From positions 30,779,960 to 30,843,959 of the forward strand of contig NC_092563.1 in the NCBI RefSeq assembly GCF_037975245.1: a DNA stretch of 64,000 nucleotides, in the 5' to 3' direction. Positions within the stretch are counted from its first letter, which is position 1, and each line of letters starts with the position of its first letter. Under the pieces are notes generated by a model. It did not search any database. It was not told the DNA's origin and saw nothing but the letters and a program-made list of their open reading frames with translations. The stretch comes from Apostichopus japonicus. Its lineage: Eukaryota > Echinodermata > Holothuroidea > Aspidochirotida > Stichopodidae. Positions 42,801 through 51,066 of the stretch are shown here, in pieces. A program made the translations under genes and the position numbers.

Positions 42801-42960
42801 CAGTGCCCACAAACTGTTAACAACCATATCCCTGACTCATTTTCAATATTGGGTCATGCTATGAGGAGAGTACAAACAGAGCTATTAAATCCCTCTGCAT
42901 ATCCACCATCATTATTGATTCTAAGCCTACTAACAGTACCTTTAAAACCTGTATGTCCAT
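27749..42960 (-). CDS. TDRD12: TDRD12-like Tudor/DEAD-helicase protein, 18 exons, C-terminus missing
   Basis: TDRD12 is a germline piRNA-biogenesis factor that works with PIWI proteins in perinuclear granules. Eighteen exons with GT/AG borders join in one open frame of 821 codons: 42940-42960, 42263-42418, 41706-41848, 40938-41054, 40134-40189, 38213-38298, 37341-37392, 36233-36716, 35740-35896, 35134-35319, 34286-34426, 33573-33674, 33000-33044, 32376-32567, 31727-31855, 31246-31366, 30265-30404, 27749-27883. Order and spacing match vertebrate TDRD12: N-terminal Tudor (about residues 55-145), Ser/Pro-rich linker (211-371), helicase N-lobe (425-646) and C-lobe (647-821). Helicase motifs are degenerate: AVSPKDQN in place of a GKT P-loop, IDDAD in place of DEAD, FSN in place of SAT, and no HRxGRxxR motif VI. 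The family is about 1150-1200 residues long, so the zinc finger, Tudor 2 and CS domain are absent here. The start ATG at 42960 has a favourable context (AGAAATGG). The family call comes from remembered vertebrate sequence, not a search. Confidence 0.92.
27884..30264 (-). other. TDRD12 intron 17 (2.4 kb)
   Basis: AT-rich intron between exons 17 and 18. Apart from short open frames without recognisable products I see no nested gene or clear transposon. Confidence 0.7.
30265..30404 (-). CDS. TDRD12: TDRD12 exon 17, degenerate motif V
   Basis: Acceptor ctctgcag, donor gtaagg, ends phase 0. Encodes VVSDDCVEDLELQD and SCIIHYDLPSS. IIHYDLP is the typical strand after motif V. The HRxGRxxR arginine-finger motif VI is not present in what follows. 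Confidence 0.91.
31246..31366 (-). CDS. TDRD12: TDRD12 exon 16, helicase C-lobe
   Basis: Acceptor attcctcag, donor gtaaag, ends phase 1. Encodes CFTLLAAGEMLSHQLEDL and RYEWQTGHR, the helix-and-strand part between motifs IV and V. Confidence 0.88.
31727..31855 (-). CDS. TDRD12: TDRD12 exon 15, helicase C-lobe start
   Basis: Acceptor ggagcag, donor gtattt, 43 codons in phase 0. Encodes HPSKRVNILLEKL and GKVMVFTSTKETARDI, helicase motif IV. Confidence 0.91.
32376..32567 (-). CDS. TDRD12: TDRD12 exon 14, end of helicase N-lobe
   Basis: Acceptor actggtag, donor gttagt, 64 codons in phase 0. Contains RQLMVFSNKWT (site of the SAT motif III) and LTDPLLIITDCLEMAVY, the equivalent of the MNDPYIVI...ALY stretch of TDRD12. 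Confidence 0.91.
33000..33044 (-). CDS. TDRD12: TDRD12 exon 13, motif II (45 nt)
   Basis: Acceptor gtttcag, donor gtaagt, 15 codons in phase 0: VIDDADNVFEHHLEA. The DEAD box reads DDAD, with the second residue Asp instead of Glu. It joins FHL of exon 12 to give FHLVIDDAD. Confidence 0.9.
33573..33674 (-). CDS. TDRD12: TDRD12 exon 12, helicase motif Ib region
   Basis: Acceptor ctctgcag, donor gtaaag, 34 codons in phase 0. Encodes NGAPIVIGTLPCILRLV and LNRLFHL, matching the GCDVIVTTPxxLLRLL stretch that precedes the DEAD motif. Confidence 0.9.
34286..34426 (-). CDS. TDRD12: TDRD12 exon 11, helicase motif Ia region
   Basis: Acceptor cccaccag, donor gtaag, phase 0 on both sides. Encodes PTSLVITSSWQKALSIYQQ, in the place of the family's PLAVIVCPGWKKAQFI segment, and ends HRGGSEEEQK. 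Confidence 0.9.
34950..35090 (-). pseudogene. Decayed partial duplicate of TDRD12 exon 10
   Basis: Read on the minus strand, this intron segment gives ISACLVLVEYIIMQPPAGQR followed by gtagttt. That parallels IAFAYLVPVISEMMQ..LPAGHG followed by gttagttt at the end of true exon 10. Similarity runs across the splice donor into intron sequence (both continue to cctaccc), which points to a tandem segmental duplication rather than chance. An in-frame stretch begins after a cactcag at 35069-35073. An active mutually exclusive exon is possible but less likely, because motif I is not preserved. Confidence 0.6.
35134..35319 (-). CDS. TDRD12: TDRD12 exon 10, helicase Q-motif and motif I
   Basis: Acceptor attccag, donor gttagt, phase 0 on both sides (62 codons). 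Encodes FGYTGVTLVQSACWPAI (Q-motif-like) and RGRDIMAVSPKDQN, the position of motif I. The P-loop GKT is absent, as in vertebrate TDRD12, so ATP binding of the normal DEAD-box type is doubtful. A decayed partial copy of this exon lies about 60 bp downstream (34971-35068). Confidence 0.92.
35740..35896 (-). CDS. TDRD12: TDRD12 exon 9 (linker to helicase)
   Basis: Acceptor ccactag, donor gtaagaa, ends phase 0. Contains ATPAPILRKVLIHGE and KLILDVKCSPFPEKLKH, matching the PVVVLRNK...PxxxxLK segment immediately before the family's helicase Q-motif region. Confidence 0.88.
36233..36716 (-). CDS. TDRD12: TDRD12 exon 8, Ser/Pro-rich linker (largest exon)
   Basis: 484 nt, acceptor tatacag, donor gtaagaa, phases 1 and 2. 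Encodes a low-complexity, Ser/Pro/Glu-rich region (about residues 211-371) between the Tudor and helicase domains, for example EGYSSQDDPIRTSS and GLTPLSGLG. The frame is open throughout and joins both neighbours in frame, so I accept it although the sequence itself is not conserved. Confidence 0.85.
36717..38212 (-). other. TDRD12 introns 6 and 7
   Basis: Intron sequence flanking the 52-nt exon 7. It includes a short G-run near 36830-36850. No other feature could be supported. Confidence 0.6.
37341..37392 (-). CDS. TDRD12: TDRD12 exon 7 (52 nt)
   Basis: Acceptor cttttttag, donor gtgagta, ends phase 1. Encodes LNVNDILVEKMFAKRLN, corresponding to the VNDxLVAKxxA helix that closes the N-terminal unit. 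Confidence 0.87.
38213..38298 (-). CDS. TDRD12: TDRD12 exon 6 (86 nt)
   Basis: Acceptor cttcatcag, donor gtaagtg, ends phase 0. Encodes GKPLQCHVKHIDADQ and HVTLFAKHQGEL, aligning with the extended-Tudor (SN-like) strands of the family. Confidence 0.87.
38415..38613. mobile_element. Possible miniature hAT-like element in TDRD12 intron 5
   Basis: Left end cagtggtggatccagg and right end (reverse) caggtgcagatctgg resemble the cactggcggatcc-type ends at 50066 and 51058, and the interior is G/C-tract rich as in those elements. The ends are imperfect inverted repeats and I found no clear target duplication, so this is a tentative relic. Confidence 0.35.
38864..38966. repeat. Degenerate simple repeat based on tgtttgatgaaa
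   Basis: A run of imperfect short units (gtttgatgaaatg and variants) in TDRD12 intron 5. Period is irregular. Confidence 0.6.
39094..39792. repeat. 14-copy, 50-bp tandem array in TDRD12 intron 5
   Basis: Unit starts actgatgaagggatgcac and repeats with an exact 50-bp period from 39094 to 39744. Across 14 units I see a single substitution (attaaactgg for attaaaatgg, at 39537); the last unit ends in gtagtc. Such uniformity implies very recent expansion or continuing homogenisation. It lies between exons 5 and 6, so it should be spliced out. Confidence 0.97.
40134..40189 (-). CDS. TDRD12: TDRD12 exon 5 (56 nt)
   Basis: Acceptor ttatccag, donor gtaata, ends phase 1. Encodes PTVKYDTAAVEYFGKLIK, matching the KKWDxAAxxYFxxLLK helix of TDRD12. 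The intron after it holds the 50-bp tandem array. Confidence 0.88.
40938..41054 (-). CDS. TDRD12: TDRD12 exon 4 (end of Tudor 1 and flanking strand)
   Basis: Acceptor gtcacag, donor gtaagtg; starts in phase 2 and ends in phase 2. Encodes MREIPDHFRKIPPQ then VQEFTLHCIQPI, the stretch after the Tudor core that in the family carries the LPxxxxxFxLxC pattern. Confidence 0.9.
41706..41848 (-). CDS. TDRD12: TDRD12 exon 3, core of Tudor domain 1
   Basis: Acceptor gctttag, donor gtatgtt, ends phase 2. Encodes the Tudor beta-barrel core: MYLVKRKE, HWYRCTVE and CCYLVDRADTILV. The YR and DxAD positions typical of Tudor strands are visible. Tudor domains bind symmetrically dimethylated arginine in partners such as PIWI tails; the aromatic cage was not checked residue by residue. 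Confidence 0.92.
42263..42418 (-). CDS. TDRD12: TDRD12 exon 2 (residues 8-59)
   Basis: Acceptor cttcacag, donor gtaggaa, phase 0 at both ends. Begins VDSPGSFKAREI and ends HVLSPLKGQ, matching the conserved start of TDRD12 that leads into Tudor domain 1. Confidence 0.9.
42940..42960 (-). CDS. TDRD12: TDRD12 exon 1 (start codon, 7 codons)
   Basis: Encodes MDIQVLK and ends phase 0 at a gtactg donor. It corresponds to the family's N-terminal LxVLK strand, which continues into VDSPGSF of exon 2. A ctgcag 12 bases before the ATG could be an acceptor from an untranslated 5' exon. Confidence 0.8.
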
Positions 42961-43279
42961 TTCTTCTGAAATCTGCAGTCTCTGGGATTGTAAATTCAAA
43001 AAGTCATCTGTAAATTCAAAGATATATTATCAATGTCATTAAATCCTTGTCAGAATCTTGCTAAATGATGACTCCAAGCACTACTGAAGATAAGCACTAC
43101 ATAGATTATGTTAAGGGTAAGCCTAACTTAGGCTATATTAGGCCAGTAACTGCAAGTTTTTGGCCCAAGTTGGTTTTTTTCACCCTTAAAATATGGTAGT
43201 TTCCCTGTTCAGTTACTTAAATGAATAAAAGGGAAACCTTAGACAATAGAAAAGAGCAACAAAATTGATAGCTAGAACA

Positions 43280-43310
43280 GGATTCGAACCAGTGGCCTCT
43301 GAGCTATCCA
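43280..43310 (-). repeat. tRNA-like A-box/B-box relic
   Basis: On the minus strand there is tagctcagagg (A-box-like) followed after only five bases by ggttcgaatcc (perfect B-box). A real tRNA has the whole anticodon arm between them, so this is at best a deleted tRNA or SINE head, not a functional tRNA gene. Confidence 0.4.
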
Positions 43311-43517
43311 GTCCTTAGTAGGTGGAAATCCCCATATGTATAGCTATTTCTTTGCAGGGGCTCCAGTTAGAAGCCACAACGCCTTGCATACCATGTTACT
43401 AGGGATCATGCCCCAGTTTTATTCAATGCAGACCAGAAAGCAGCAGGGAAGGGATTTTATGAGAAATTCAGCTCTATAAATATAAGTAAATGAAAACTGG
43501 AAAATAGACTGATGGAA

Positions 43518-43730
43518 GGGAGCAAAGAAATTTAGAATGTTGGGCTTGAAACCCAGAGGTCACAGGTTCAAGTCCCGATCTAGCCATAAATTTAGAATGC
43601 TGTGCTTGAAACCCAGAGGTCACAGGTTCAACTCCCGATCTAGCCATAAATTTAGAATGCTGTGCTTGAAACCCAGAGGTCACAGGTTCAAGTCCCGATC
43701 TAACCATACGTTTCTTTGCTCTTAGCCATT
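43518..43730. repeat. 60-bp x3 tRNA-derived-looking tandem repeat with inverted flanks
   Basis: Three 60-bp units at 43531-43590, 43591-43650 and 43651-43710, each containing gcttgaaacccagaggtcac and a B-box-like ggttcaagtcc. In the first unit a tggg/ccca stem encloses a 7-base loop, like an anticodon arm. The block is flanked by agcaaagaaa on the left and its complement tttctttgct on the right, which could pair. The open frame across it on either strand is a product of the 60-bp (multiple of three) period, not a gene. Confidence 0.7.
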
Positions 43731-45630
43731 GTAGTTTGTGCCAAGGCGGAAACCACCTTTGTCTATAGCAGAAACTACAGTTTTCTGTAAGGTATGGAAG
43801 ATCCTGAATGTCTGTTGGAACAAACATAAACTGAAGTGGAATATGAAATATCAACAGCTTTTTTCCAGTAGTAGGCCTAGTACTAGCTTTCCCTCAGTCT
43901 TAGTTGAAGCTAAAGGCTGGTAGTAGTGGTGCTTCTTTAGCAAAGAAAGCAAATGATTTCTTTCTTTCACTTTTTAATTATGAAATGTTATCGTTTCATA
44001 GACAGGCCTATAGGTATTCAATGCATGCATGTCATTTTTAATTTTTGTTTTATGTGTTATTGTTAATGTGTTGTAAGATAGTCTAGACTAACTCTAAATA
44101 TGCTATTATATGCAGTTTTAAAACTATTTCTTTGTGTGCTAAGGGTAGGCCTGTATTTAAAAACGGCCAAACAATGAATCAAGCCAAGCAATTAATGTCA
44201 GACGCCCCCTATTGTTCTCTAACTTATGATTCCATAAATACACCATCTGATGGTCTAAAGGCCTAACAATTGAGTTTGTGAAGACACAGGTAACTACTCA
44301 GGCCAGTCGTAACCCTCACTATTGTTAAGGCAACATGGTCGAAATTTGGAAGATGTCATAACAATGAACCCACTGTTCTGCATTTTCACTGTAATTGATC
44401 CAGCTGCATCTGAGAATATTCCAGCAGACTGACTGTTGGTGACATGAACTGAGCATTGTTACATTGTGTGCGTGGGGGGGGCTCAGACAGTGAAAGGCAT
44501 TGTTTCACCTTAATCATAGTAAAATGACTGTGGAATGCTGTATAGGCCTAAATGTGTATTCTAATTTGGATGAGAGAACGACCAGGGAGTTGTTATACGT
44601 ACTACTTGGAATGACCTGTTATAATTGGTATCTGTCGGACATGTTGGAAATTTTTACACTCATTGAAGGTTTACCTCTGCACTGTAGGCAAACAAATTCA
44701 TAAATCTTTTGCTCGGCCAAGTGCAAAGGCTGTGGTGCTGATGTACATTTTTAGTTATTTTCACCAATGTAATGCATTATGGTAATTCAATATGACATAT
44801 GTATGGGTGTAATATTCTTCACCTTTGGATATATTTTGTTTGGACATGCCCTCTCCTCCCAAGATCACCAGTAACTTTGGTTTTGACAGAAGTGTGACAC
44901 AGTAGCAGATGATTCAGATGGGGGGGGGGGGGTATTGGTGGGGAGATAGCAAGCCCATATTAGTTACAAAACAGAAAAATATAAGAAACCAAAAAGGGAA
45001 AAAGATACAAGAAAAGAGAACTGACATGTGGTTCCAAATGTTTACTCTTTTAATGTCAAATTGAAGATTACCAACCACTCCCAGTCGGCTTAACTCACAG
45101 CAACCAGTCTGGCACTAATAATTGGTACAATTTTTCCTACCATCATATTTTGTCAGAGTACAGCCTACTGCAGGAACAGTGTATGTGTTTGACTGACCAG
45201 ATCTGACTGAAACTTTATATTGTGAAACCTTGCAATGGATCCATTGTGGGAGAGGGAATTGGGTTTAATGCCCCCTCCCAATCCTCTTATGTATTTTATT
45301 TTTGTGAACATTTTTACAATGTCAAGGCTGATATTACGGTGTGACTGAAATAATAACTTGCCATAAATTTATTGTAGCCATATGTTGAAAACAACATCCA
45401 CAAATCATGTTTTATTTCGGAGAAGTGATCTTATAATTTAGTGAACTTTTAAGAATGTATATATATGGCAAAACTAATGTGAGGCTTTGTGAGCGAATTC
45501 ATCACATCAGCCATACAGAAAATTACTCCCTTTTATTATTTATGATAATTTTTATACAGTGGCCAAACACATTGTTTTACAAAAACATTGAATTTGATGA
45601 GTATTACTGTACATAGGTTGCCACTGTAGT
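43720..45630. other. Intergenic stretch without recognisable gene
   Basis: Contains a G-homopolymer (near 44922), G-rich runs and a copy of the accagggagttgtta motif at 44580-44595 that also forms the palindromes at 51691-51821. No coding evidence. Confidence 0.55.
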
Positions 45631-45987
45631 ATTGAATTGAATTGAATTTATTTGCTACATTCCATATTTTACATTTTGAACATTATAGGATAGATATAGA
45701 TGGTATCAAATACAGTAAACAGTAAAATATAGAGTAATGAAAATATATATGTGAGATGGAAGTAGAGGAACCAGAAATAAGTGGATACTTTCCTGGTATG
45801 GTCCCTTTGTAACAAAGAAAATGCAAAGTATATCACCCATCCCACCACCCCCCCTCTCCCCCCCCCCAACAAACCCAACAAAGTCAAAATCTTATGAAAA
45901 GAGAAAGAAAGAAACATAAGAGAAAAAAAAAACAGGAAGTACAACTAAGATGGATTGCTATGCAGTAGGTATTGTTTTAGTTTTTGC

Positions 45988-46449
45988 TTAAAAGTATTGA
46001 GTGTTGGAGAAATTTTTAACGACATGATTAAGAGAATTCCAAAAGGGTACACCTGTGCTACGAATTTGAGAATGGTTAAGACTAGTTCTAGAGTAAGGAT
46101 GGTGTAGCATATTCATTGAACGAGTGTACATAAATATCCCCAGTTGGTACTTGTACAAATCATATAAAGTTAATGTATTGGAGTCTATAAAGAGAGGAGC
46201 AGTATGAGAGATGTAATGAGTCTGGTTTATATTGCGGATAACAAGTTTCTGTAACTTAAATAAACTGTTAAGTAGAGTTGACTGTGTATTGCCCCAGACA
46301 AGAAGACTATAGTTGAGATGGGGAAGCACAAGAGCATTATACAGGGTAAAAAGTGACTTCTTATGTAAAAAATTCTTTAGTCTATTGATCACACCATTGG
46401 ATTTGGAAAGCTTCTTGCTGACCTCGGAGATGTGTTGTTTCCAAGTCAA
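45988..46449 (-). pseudogene. LINE C-terminal fragment
   Basis: Continues the same element in another frame: KLSKSNGVINRLKNFL, LYNALVLPHLNYSLLVWG and GVPFWNSL, the usual post-RT segment of Jockey/L2-like elements. It connects to the upstream frame only through frameshifts. Confidence 0.85.
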
Positions 46450-46453
46450 CTTA

Positions 46454-47332
46454 TCATCTAAAATGTAGCATGAGGTGAAGCTTCAACTTGATGCCCATCC
46501 AGTATAACATTAATGTTACTAGAGTCTTTGACCTTGTTATCAAAATCAGTAATTTTGTTTTTAGATTATTAAGAGAAAGTTTATTTGTTCTGAGCCAGTC
46601 AGAAATGTTTGAGAAATCACTAGCAGCTTCAGCAAGAGTATCACGTAAGTTCTTATTTTGTAGGCATACTGTGGTATCGTCAGCAAACAAGATAAAAGTT
46701 GAGTTCCCAGAGGACTTATAAATATCATTTATATAGAGAATAAACAATAGGGGTCCTAGTATAGAACCCTGCGGTACACCAATATTACATAGGAGACGAT
46801 CTGAGTGGGAACTATTATACTGTACATAATTACATCGATTTTGGAGATAACTTTTAAACCAGTTATGGGCGGTACCACGAACACCATAGGCAAACAATTT
46901 ATTTAATAAGATACGATGATCAATGGTATCAAAAGCCTTAGAAAGATCAATGAATATGGCAGCAGTTGTGAGCCTATTGTCCAAACCTCTTGAAATTTTA
47001 TCTATGAGACTTAAAGCAGCCATATAAGTAGAATGTTTATTGCGAAAACCACATTGGTTTGTATATAGGATTTTATGTTTTGTAATAAACTTATAAAGTC
47101 TATCATATGCAAGACGTTCAATGATTTTAGAAATGACAGGCAACACAGATATTGGTCTGTAATTTGAGAAATGCTTAGGGTTCCCAGACTTAACAATTGG
47201 AATTACCTTCGCAATTTTCAGCTCTGACGAAAAACTCCACTTGAAAATGACAAATTGATAATATGGGTTAGTGGTATTCACTAAAACAGTGTCACAACAG
47301 ATACCTAAATTGTATACAAAAACACCCAACAC
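46454..47332 (-). pseudogene. LINE reverse transcriptase fragment, N-terminal part
   Basis: Open frame holding the fingers and palm of the reverse transcriptase, with the FADD catalytic motif intact. The first ~35 codons and the last ~25 codons do not fit the family, indicating truncation on one side and a frameshift on the other. Confidence 0.85.
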
Positions 47333-47346
47333 TCATGACTCGTAGA

Positions 47347-47760
47347 GTAACTACTGTTCATATCCTGTAACACATGTTAGTAACACAAAGTAGTACTTAC
47401 TGATGCACAGTTGTGGGAGAAGAGTTGCTGTACCAATCATTGAGTGCGAGTTCTTTAATACGCGATTCTAAAATGAAGTCGTATCTAGTCATTTTTTGCT
47501 ATAAGTAGGTCTACGGATATACTCCAAAATGGCTTTTCTTTGTTCTCTTCATGACGAATCGGCGTTATTTAAAGAGAGGTGTGGAATGGAATCAAGAGGT
47601 ACTGTACCTGCTTTACTTCAAACACATAGCTAGTACAGCAACTACTCGTGCCATCTGTAACACATGTTACTACTGTTCATGTCCCACAACCATGCATCAG
47701 TAAGTACTGCTTTGTGTTCGTAACATAGTAACATGTGTTACAGGTGGCAGCAGTAGTTAC
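47347..47760. mobile_element. Fold-back element with ~75-bp inverted arms
   Basis: Left arm 47347-47417 (gtaactactg...cctgtaacacatgtta...ttgtggga) is matched in reverse complement by right arm 47682-47760, with one extra ~7-base segment in the right arm. A direct half-copy of the arm (ctgtaacacatgttactactg) sits at 47655-47675. The spacer is ~264 bp. No protein is encoded. No clear target duplication was found, so class is unknown. Confidence 0.7.
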
Positions 47761-47944
47761 CATACTAGCTATGAGTATCGGCTGACAATAAATGCTAAAT
47801 AATATGATAATGGTTGAAATAATTTGGCTAGTTTTACATGCTTGTTTATATTTGGGATTAGGGTTGCAAGAGCAACTGGTAATGGGACACAAGTCATGTA
47901 ATAATATCTACAGGTACACTATATTTAGTGCCCCGAGTTTGAGT

Positions 47945-48130
47945 CACTCCAAGATTAATGTATGTCGTCCAGTTACAGAGTTGTTGACAATTCATAATCA
48001 TGGACGTTAAATATGAATCTAAGAGACTGACTTCAGTCAGCTTGCGGCTTTGATAAGCCTATGAATATGATGGCTTCTTCTAGATCGTGCTTGCAGGAGG
48101 TTCTAAAATACATATATACATACATACATA
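47945..48130. repeat. Dispersed repeat copy 1, (CATA)n-tailed
   Basis: Begins actccaagattaatgtatgt and ends with aaaatacatatatacatacatacata. Closely similar to 59401-59586 over its whole length, with small indels. A SINE-like element with a simple-repeat tail is plausible, but I see no clear tRNA head. Confidence 0.75.
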
Positions 48131-48330
48131 GGCCTATAGGTCCTTTATTTACTGGAAAGAGGGCAGAATTGGACGTTACAACCGTGTAGTCATCCCACCC
48201 TGTGCAGGTTGGTGCATAAGGGACATGTTTCCATCAGAGGATTGTCACTACACAGGATTTAAAGTCGCAGAAACTATCGTCCCCCACTCACTTGCAAGTT
48301 GCTCGGCCTACTTAGTCTTAGTTATTAGTA

Positions 48331-49244
48331 CCTTCTCTGGTATCCAGTCAAAACGTCCCTTTACCAAAATGTCCCCGCTTTTTTAAGACCAAAACGTCCC
48401 CGCTTTTTACCAAAACGTCCCGCAGTCAAAACGTCCCCGTGAGTCAAAACGTCCCCGCTTTTATAATCAATTGGAATGCATGTGTGGATGTTTTTAGTTC
48501 AAATCAAAGAGTAAGGATAAGTATAGTTTAGGTTGAAAACACAGTTTTTAGGAGTGGGAAGTGCACGCCGGGTATGAGGGCGGAAACATTTTTGAGTATA
48601 ATTTTCTGAGGTAAGATACTAGAATGCAAGAGGGCTGTAGGCAGTGTAGGGTAATAGGTTTTATTTTAAACACGAGTTGGTTTCTGAATGAATATATACG
48701 ATATTGAGGGAAGGGAATATAAAAGAATTTTTGTTTTGTTTACCCGTACATCAAGTTACTTTTGGAATATGCGAGACGGACTGGATGAAAGTGATATATA
48801 ATTTCCTACAGCACATAAGTTTATATATTTTTTTCTGAAGACACTTTATATTTTTGAGGTTCTTTATTGTTTGCCTATTTTGCTACCCTTTTCCAGAATT
48901 TGTTCTGCCTTCTTATTTTTTGATGGTATAGAAGGGGGACTACGGCTAAAGCCCCCAGCCCCCTTTCCCGTCTCTGCCCTAAACGATATATCCTTCATGA
49001 TTTATTTAGCGGCTGTAATCCTGTAATCCAACTTGCATGCCGATAACTTAGCCAAATAATAACTTAACATTAATATAAATTAACAACTGTGAATGAATGT
49101 ATTAGACGGGGACGGTTTGACTTACGGGGACGTTTTAACCAACGGGGACGTTTTGACCAACGGGGACGTTTTGACCAAAAGCGGGGACGTTTTGGTACGG
49201 GGACGTTTTGGTAAAGGGACGTTTTGACTGGTAACCCCTTCTCT
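48331..49244. mobile_element. Non-autonomous DNA transposon with many subterminal repeats
   Basis: Element body 48339-49236. Ends are inverted repeats, ggtatccagtcaaaacgtcc on the left and ggttaccagtcaaaacgtcc read in from the right, flanked by a perfect 8-bp target duplication ccttctct (48331-48338 and 49237-49244). Inside each end are clustered copies of aaaacgtccccg: about six in the left 150 bp and seven inverted in the right 130 bp. The middle is AT-rich and non-coding. Eight-base duplications fit hAT or P-like families; which one is not decided. Confidence 0.85.
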
Positions 49245-50057
49245 TAGTTACTGTAGAGAAGTTAATCAACTTAACTGAATGGGAGGGTAGTCTATACTTG
49301 TATTCTTCCCGTTGTACTTAGATATTGACCGAAAGTTACCGTAACTGCTCCTCGGTTACTGTAGGCCTACGGTATAATAGGCTAACCTTAAACGTATTCC
49401 TCGTAGTGCTTAGTCCTAGGACCTAGGCTACATGTGAATTGTTGGTCATCACGTTATGCCTGACTGTAGTGTTACTGTTAGTAATAGTACTAGGCCTAGC
49501 CTTAGTTAGCGTTAGGCCGCAGTTTCCAACAAAACAGATTTCGACGCCTGCCGACTTGAAAACTTATTCCTCGAACAAGTTATAATGTAGAACTCTCTTC
49601 CCAGTTAGAGTTGTTTTAGTACCTAGATTTTACCTAACTTTGATCTGAGGTACGGGATTTCGAAAACCGTGGCTAAGAAGGACAGTAACTAATAGCAGTC
49701 TCTATGGGCGGCCAATTGGGTGAAAAAAATACAACGATGAAACAAATGACCAAGAAAGAAAATTGAAATAGGAGAAATATGCAAAATGAAACAAACATAT
49801 GTAATACCAATTTAAAAATTGTAAAAGGCTGCACTTAAAAAGAGAAATAAAAATAACAAGACAATGATGTAGCGAAACATATTAAACACATGCAACCGAA
49901 GGATAAACAAGGAGCAAAGGGAAGACAAAATTGATCCACTTGTCAGAAGAAAAAGGTCAATCGCCACCATAAAAAAGATGTATTGTAAGCAAAAGAACAT
50001 TCGCACGAAATCAAAACGAACGCTCACACGCGAAACGAACAAGTGCTCAGAATAAAA

Positions 50058-51066
50058 ACAACAAGCACTGGCGGATCCAAGGGGGGCAAGGGGGCCATGC
50101 CCCACCCCCCAAAGGTGAGCCAAAAAGTGTTTCCGAACATCCGCTAAATCATATGATTGGAAATTACAAAAAATCGAGATGAATAGCAGTGGTAGACTAG
50201 TCTAAACCTTTTCGTTTTCTGGTTTAAAATTAAATGCAGAGCTCCCAACTGACCCGCAATTCGCGGGAATTAGACCCGCATTCTAACACCCAAACCCGCT
50301 GACCCCGCACAAGCGTCCGAAAAAACCGCATTGTAATTGTCAAGTATACAAAAACAAAATTGCATCAATTTTTGACTTAGCAACCATCATTTCTTTAGCA
50401 TTTAGCATAATAGAGTATAAAACCTCCTTTACAGCATCATTTGAACCTCAAATTAGCCTATATTTCTTTTCATCGGGCGAGCAGCGAACATTTTCATGCC
50501 ACGGGAAAGAATGAATTATCACCTACTATTCAATTTATTGATGTTACACACCAAAAAATGCATATTTCTCAGAAAATTTTGGGTGACAAAAGCCTTTCTA
50601 AGTGCCACCATTTTACATGTAGGCATCACCAGGATTCCAAAAAAAAAAATCAAAAGGGGAGGGGGACACCCCCTCCCCTTATACCTCTCCCCCAGGACGG
50701 CGATTCGTGGCATGGACCAGCATTTGCCTTCTCAAGAGTTGGGAGCTATGTAAATGTATGAGCATGAGGATTTACAGTTTAACACCACTTTGCAGTTACA
50801 GGCTGGTTGTAAGAAATTTATAACCTATGAGGAATAAAATTTCTTGAGAAAGATGATCCCAACTTTGTTTTATAAATATTTTAGAAAATTACACCTGGGA
50901 AACATTTTTTTAGAAGTAAATTAACATCACCAATGTACACTTTTGTCGCACCAAATTGCATCTGAGGGCATTCAGCAATAGACCCCTTAGACCCCTCCCC
51001 CATATCACTCTAATGCCACTTTGGCCCCTCACAAACAAAGGCCCTGGATCCGCCAGTGACAGCAAG
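50058..51066. mobile_element. Nested hAT-like miniature element
   Basis: Body 50066-51058 with inverted ends cactggcggatccaagg and, reversed, cactggcggatccaggg. Flanking 8-mers acaacaag and acagcaag differ at one base and are probably the decayed target duplication. It is itself interrupted by the element at 50237-50750. Confidence 0.7.
50231..50756. mobile_element. Innermost nested miniature element
   Basis: Body 50237-50750. Inverted ends cagagctcccaact and, reversed, catagctcccaact, flanked on both sides by taaatg (50231-50236 and 50751-50756). Interior has a g/c-tract hairpin (aggggacaccccct). Non-coding; the open frames across it are chance. Confidence 0.65.

Larger units (their letters stand above)
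45635..47332 (-). mobile_element. 5'-truncated, frameshifted LINE (Jockey/L2/CR1-type)
   Basis: Non-LTR retrotransposon reverse transcriptase on the minus strand. Visible motifs in order: LKIAKVIPIVKSG, NYRPISVLP, AAIFIDLSKAFDTIDH (palm Asp), GVPQGSILGPLLFILYINDI and FILFADDT (catalytic FADD). After about 46545 the frame shifts at least twice, and coding resumes with LDDKLTWKQHISEV, the thumb and C-terminal region, ending near 45988. The presumed 3' end carries a gaattgaattgaattta tail near 45635-45652, the short tandem tail typical of such LINEs. No endonuclease or ORF1 is present, so the copy is truncated at its 5' end and inactive. It lies upstream of TDRD12. Confidence 0.88.

Noticed and set aside
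43474-43854. Repeat-containing protein (ARSGLEPVTSGFQ repeated three times)
   Set aside because: The frame is open only because the 60-bp unit is a multiple of three. Units carry tRNA-like B-box sequence and both strands stay open.
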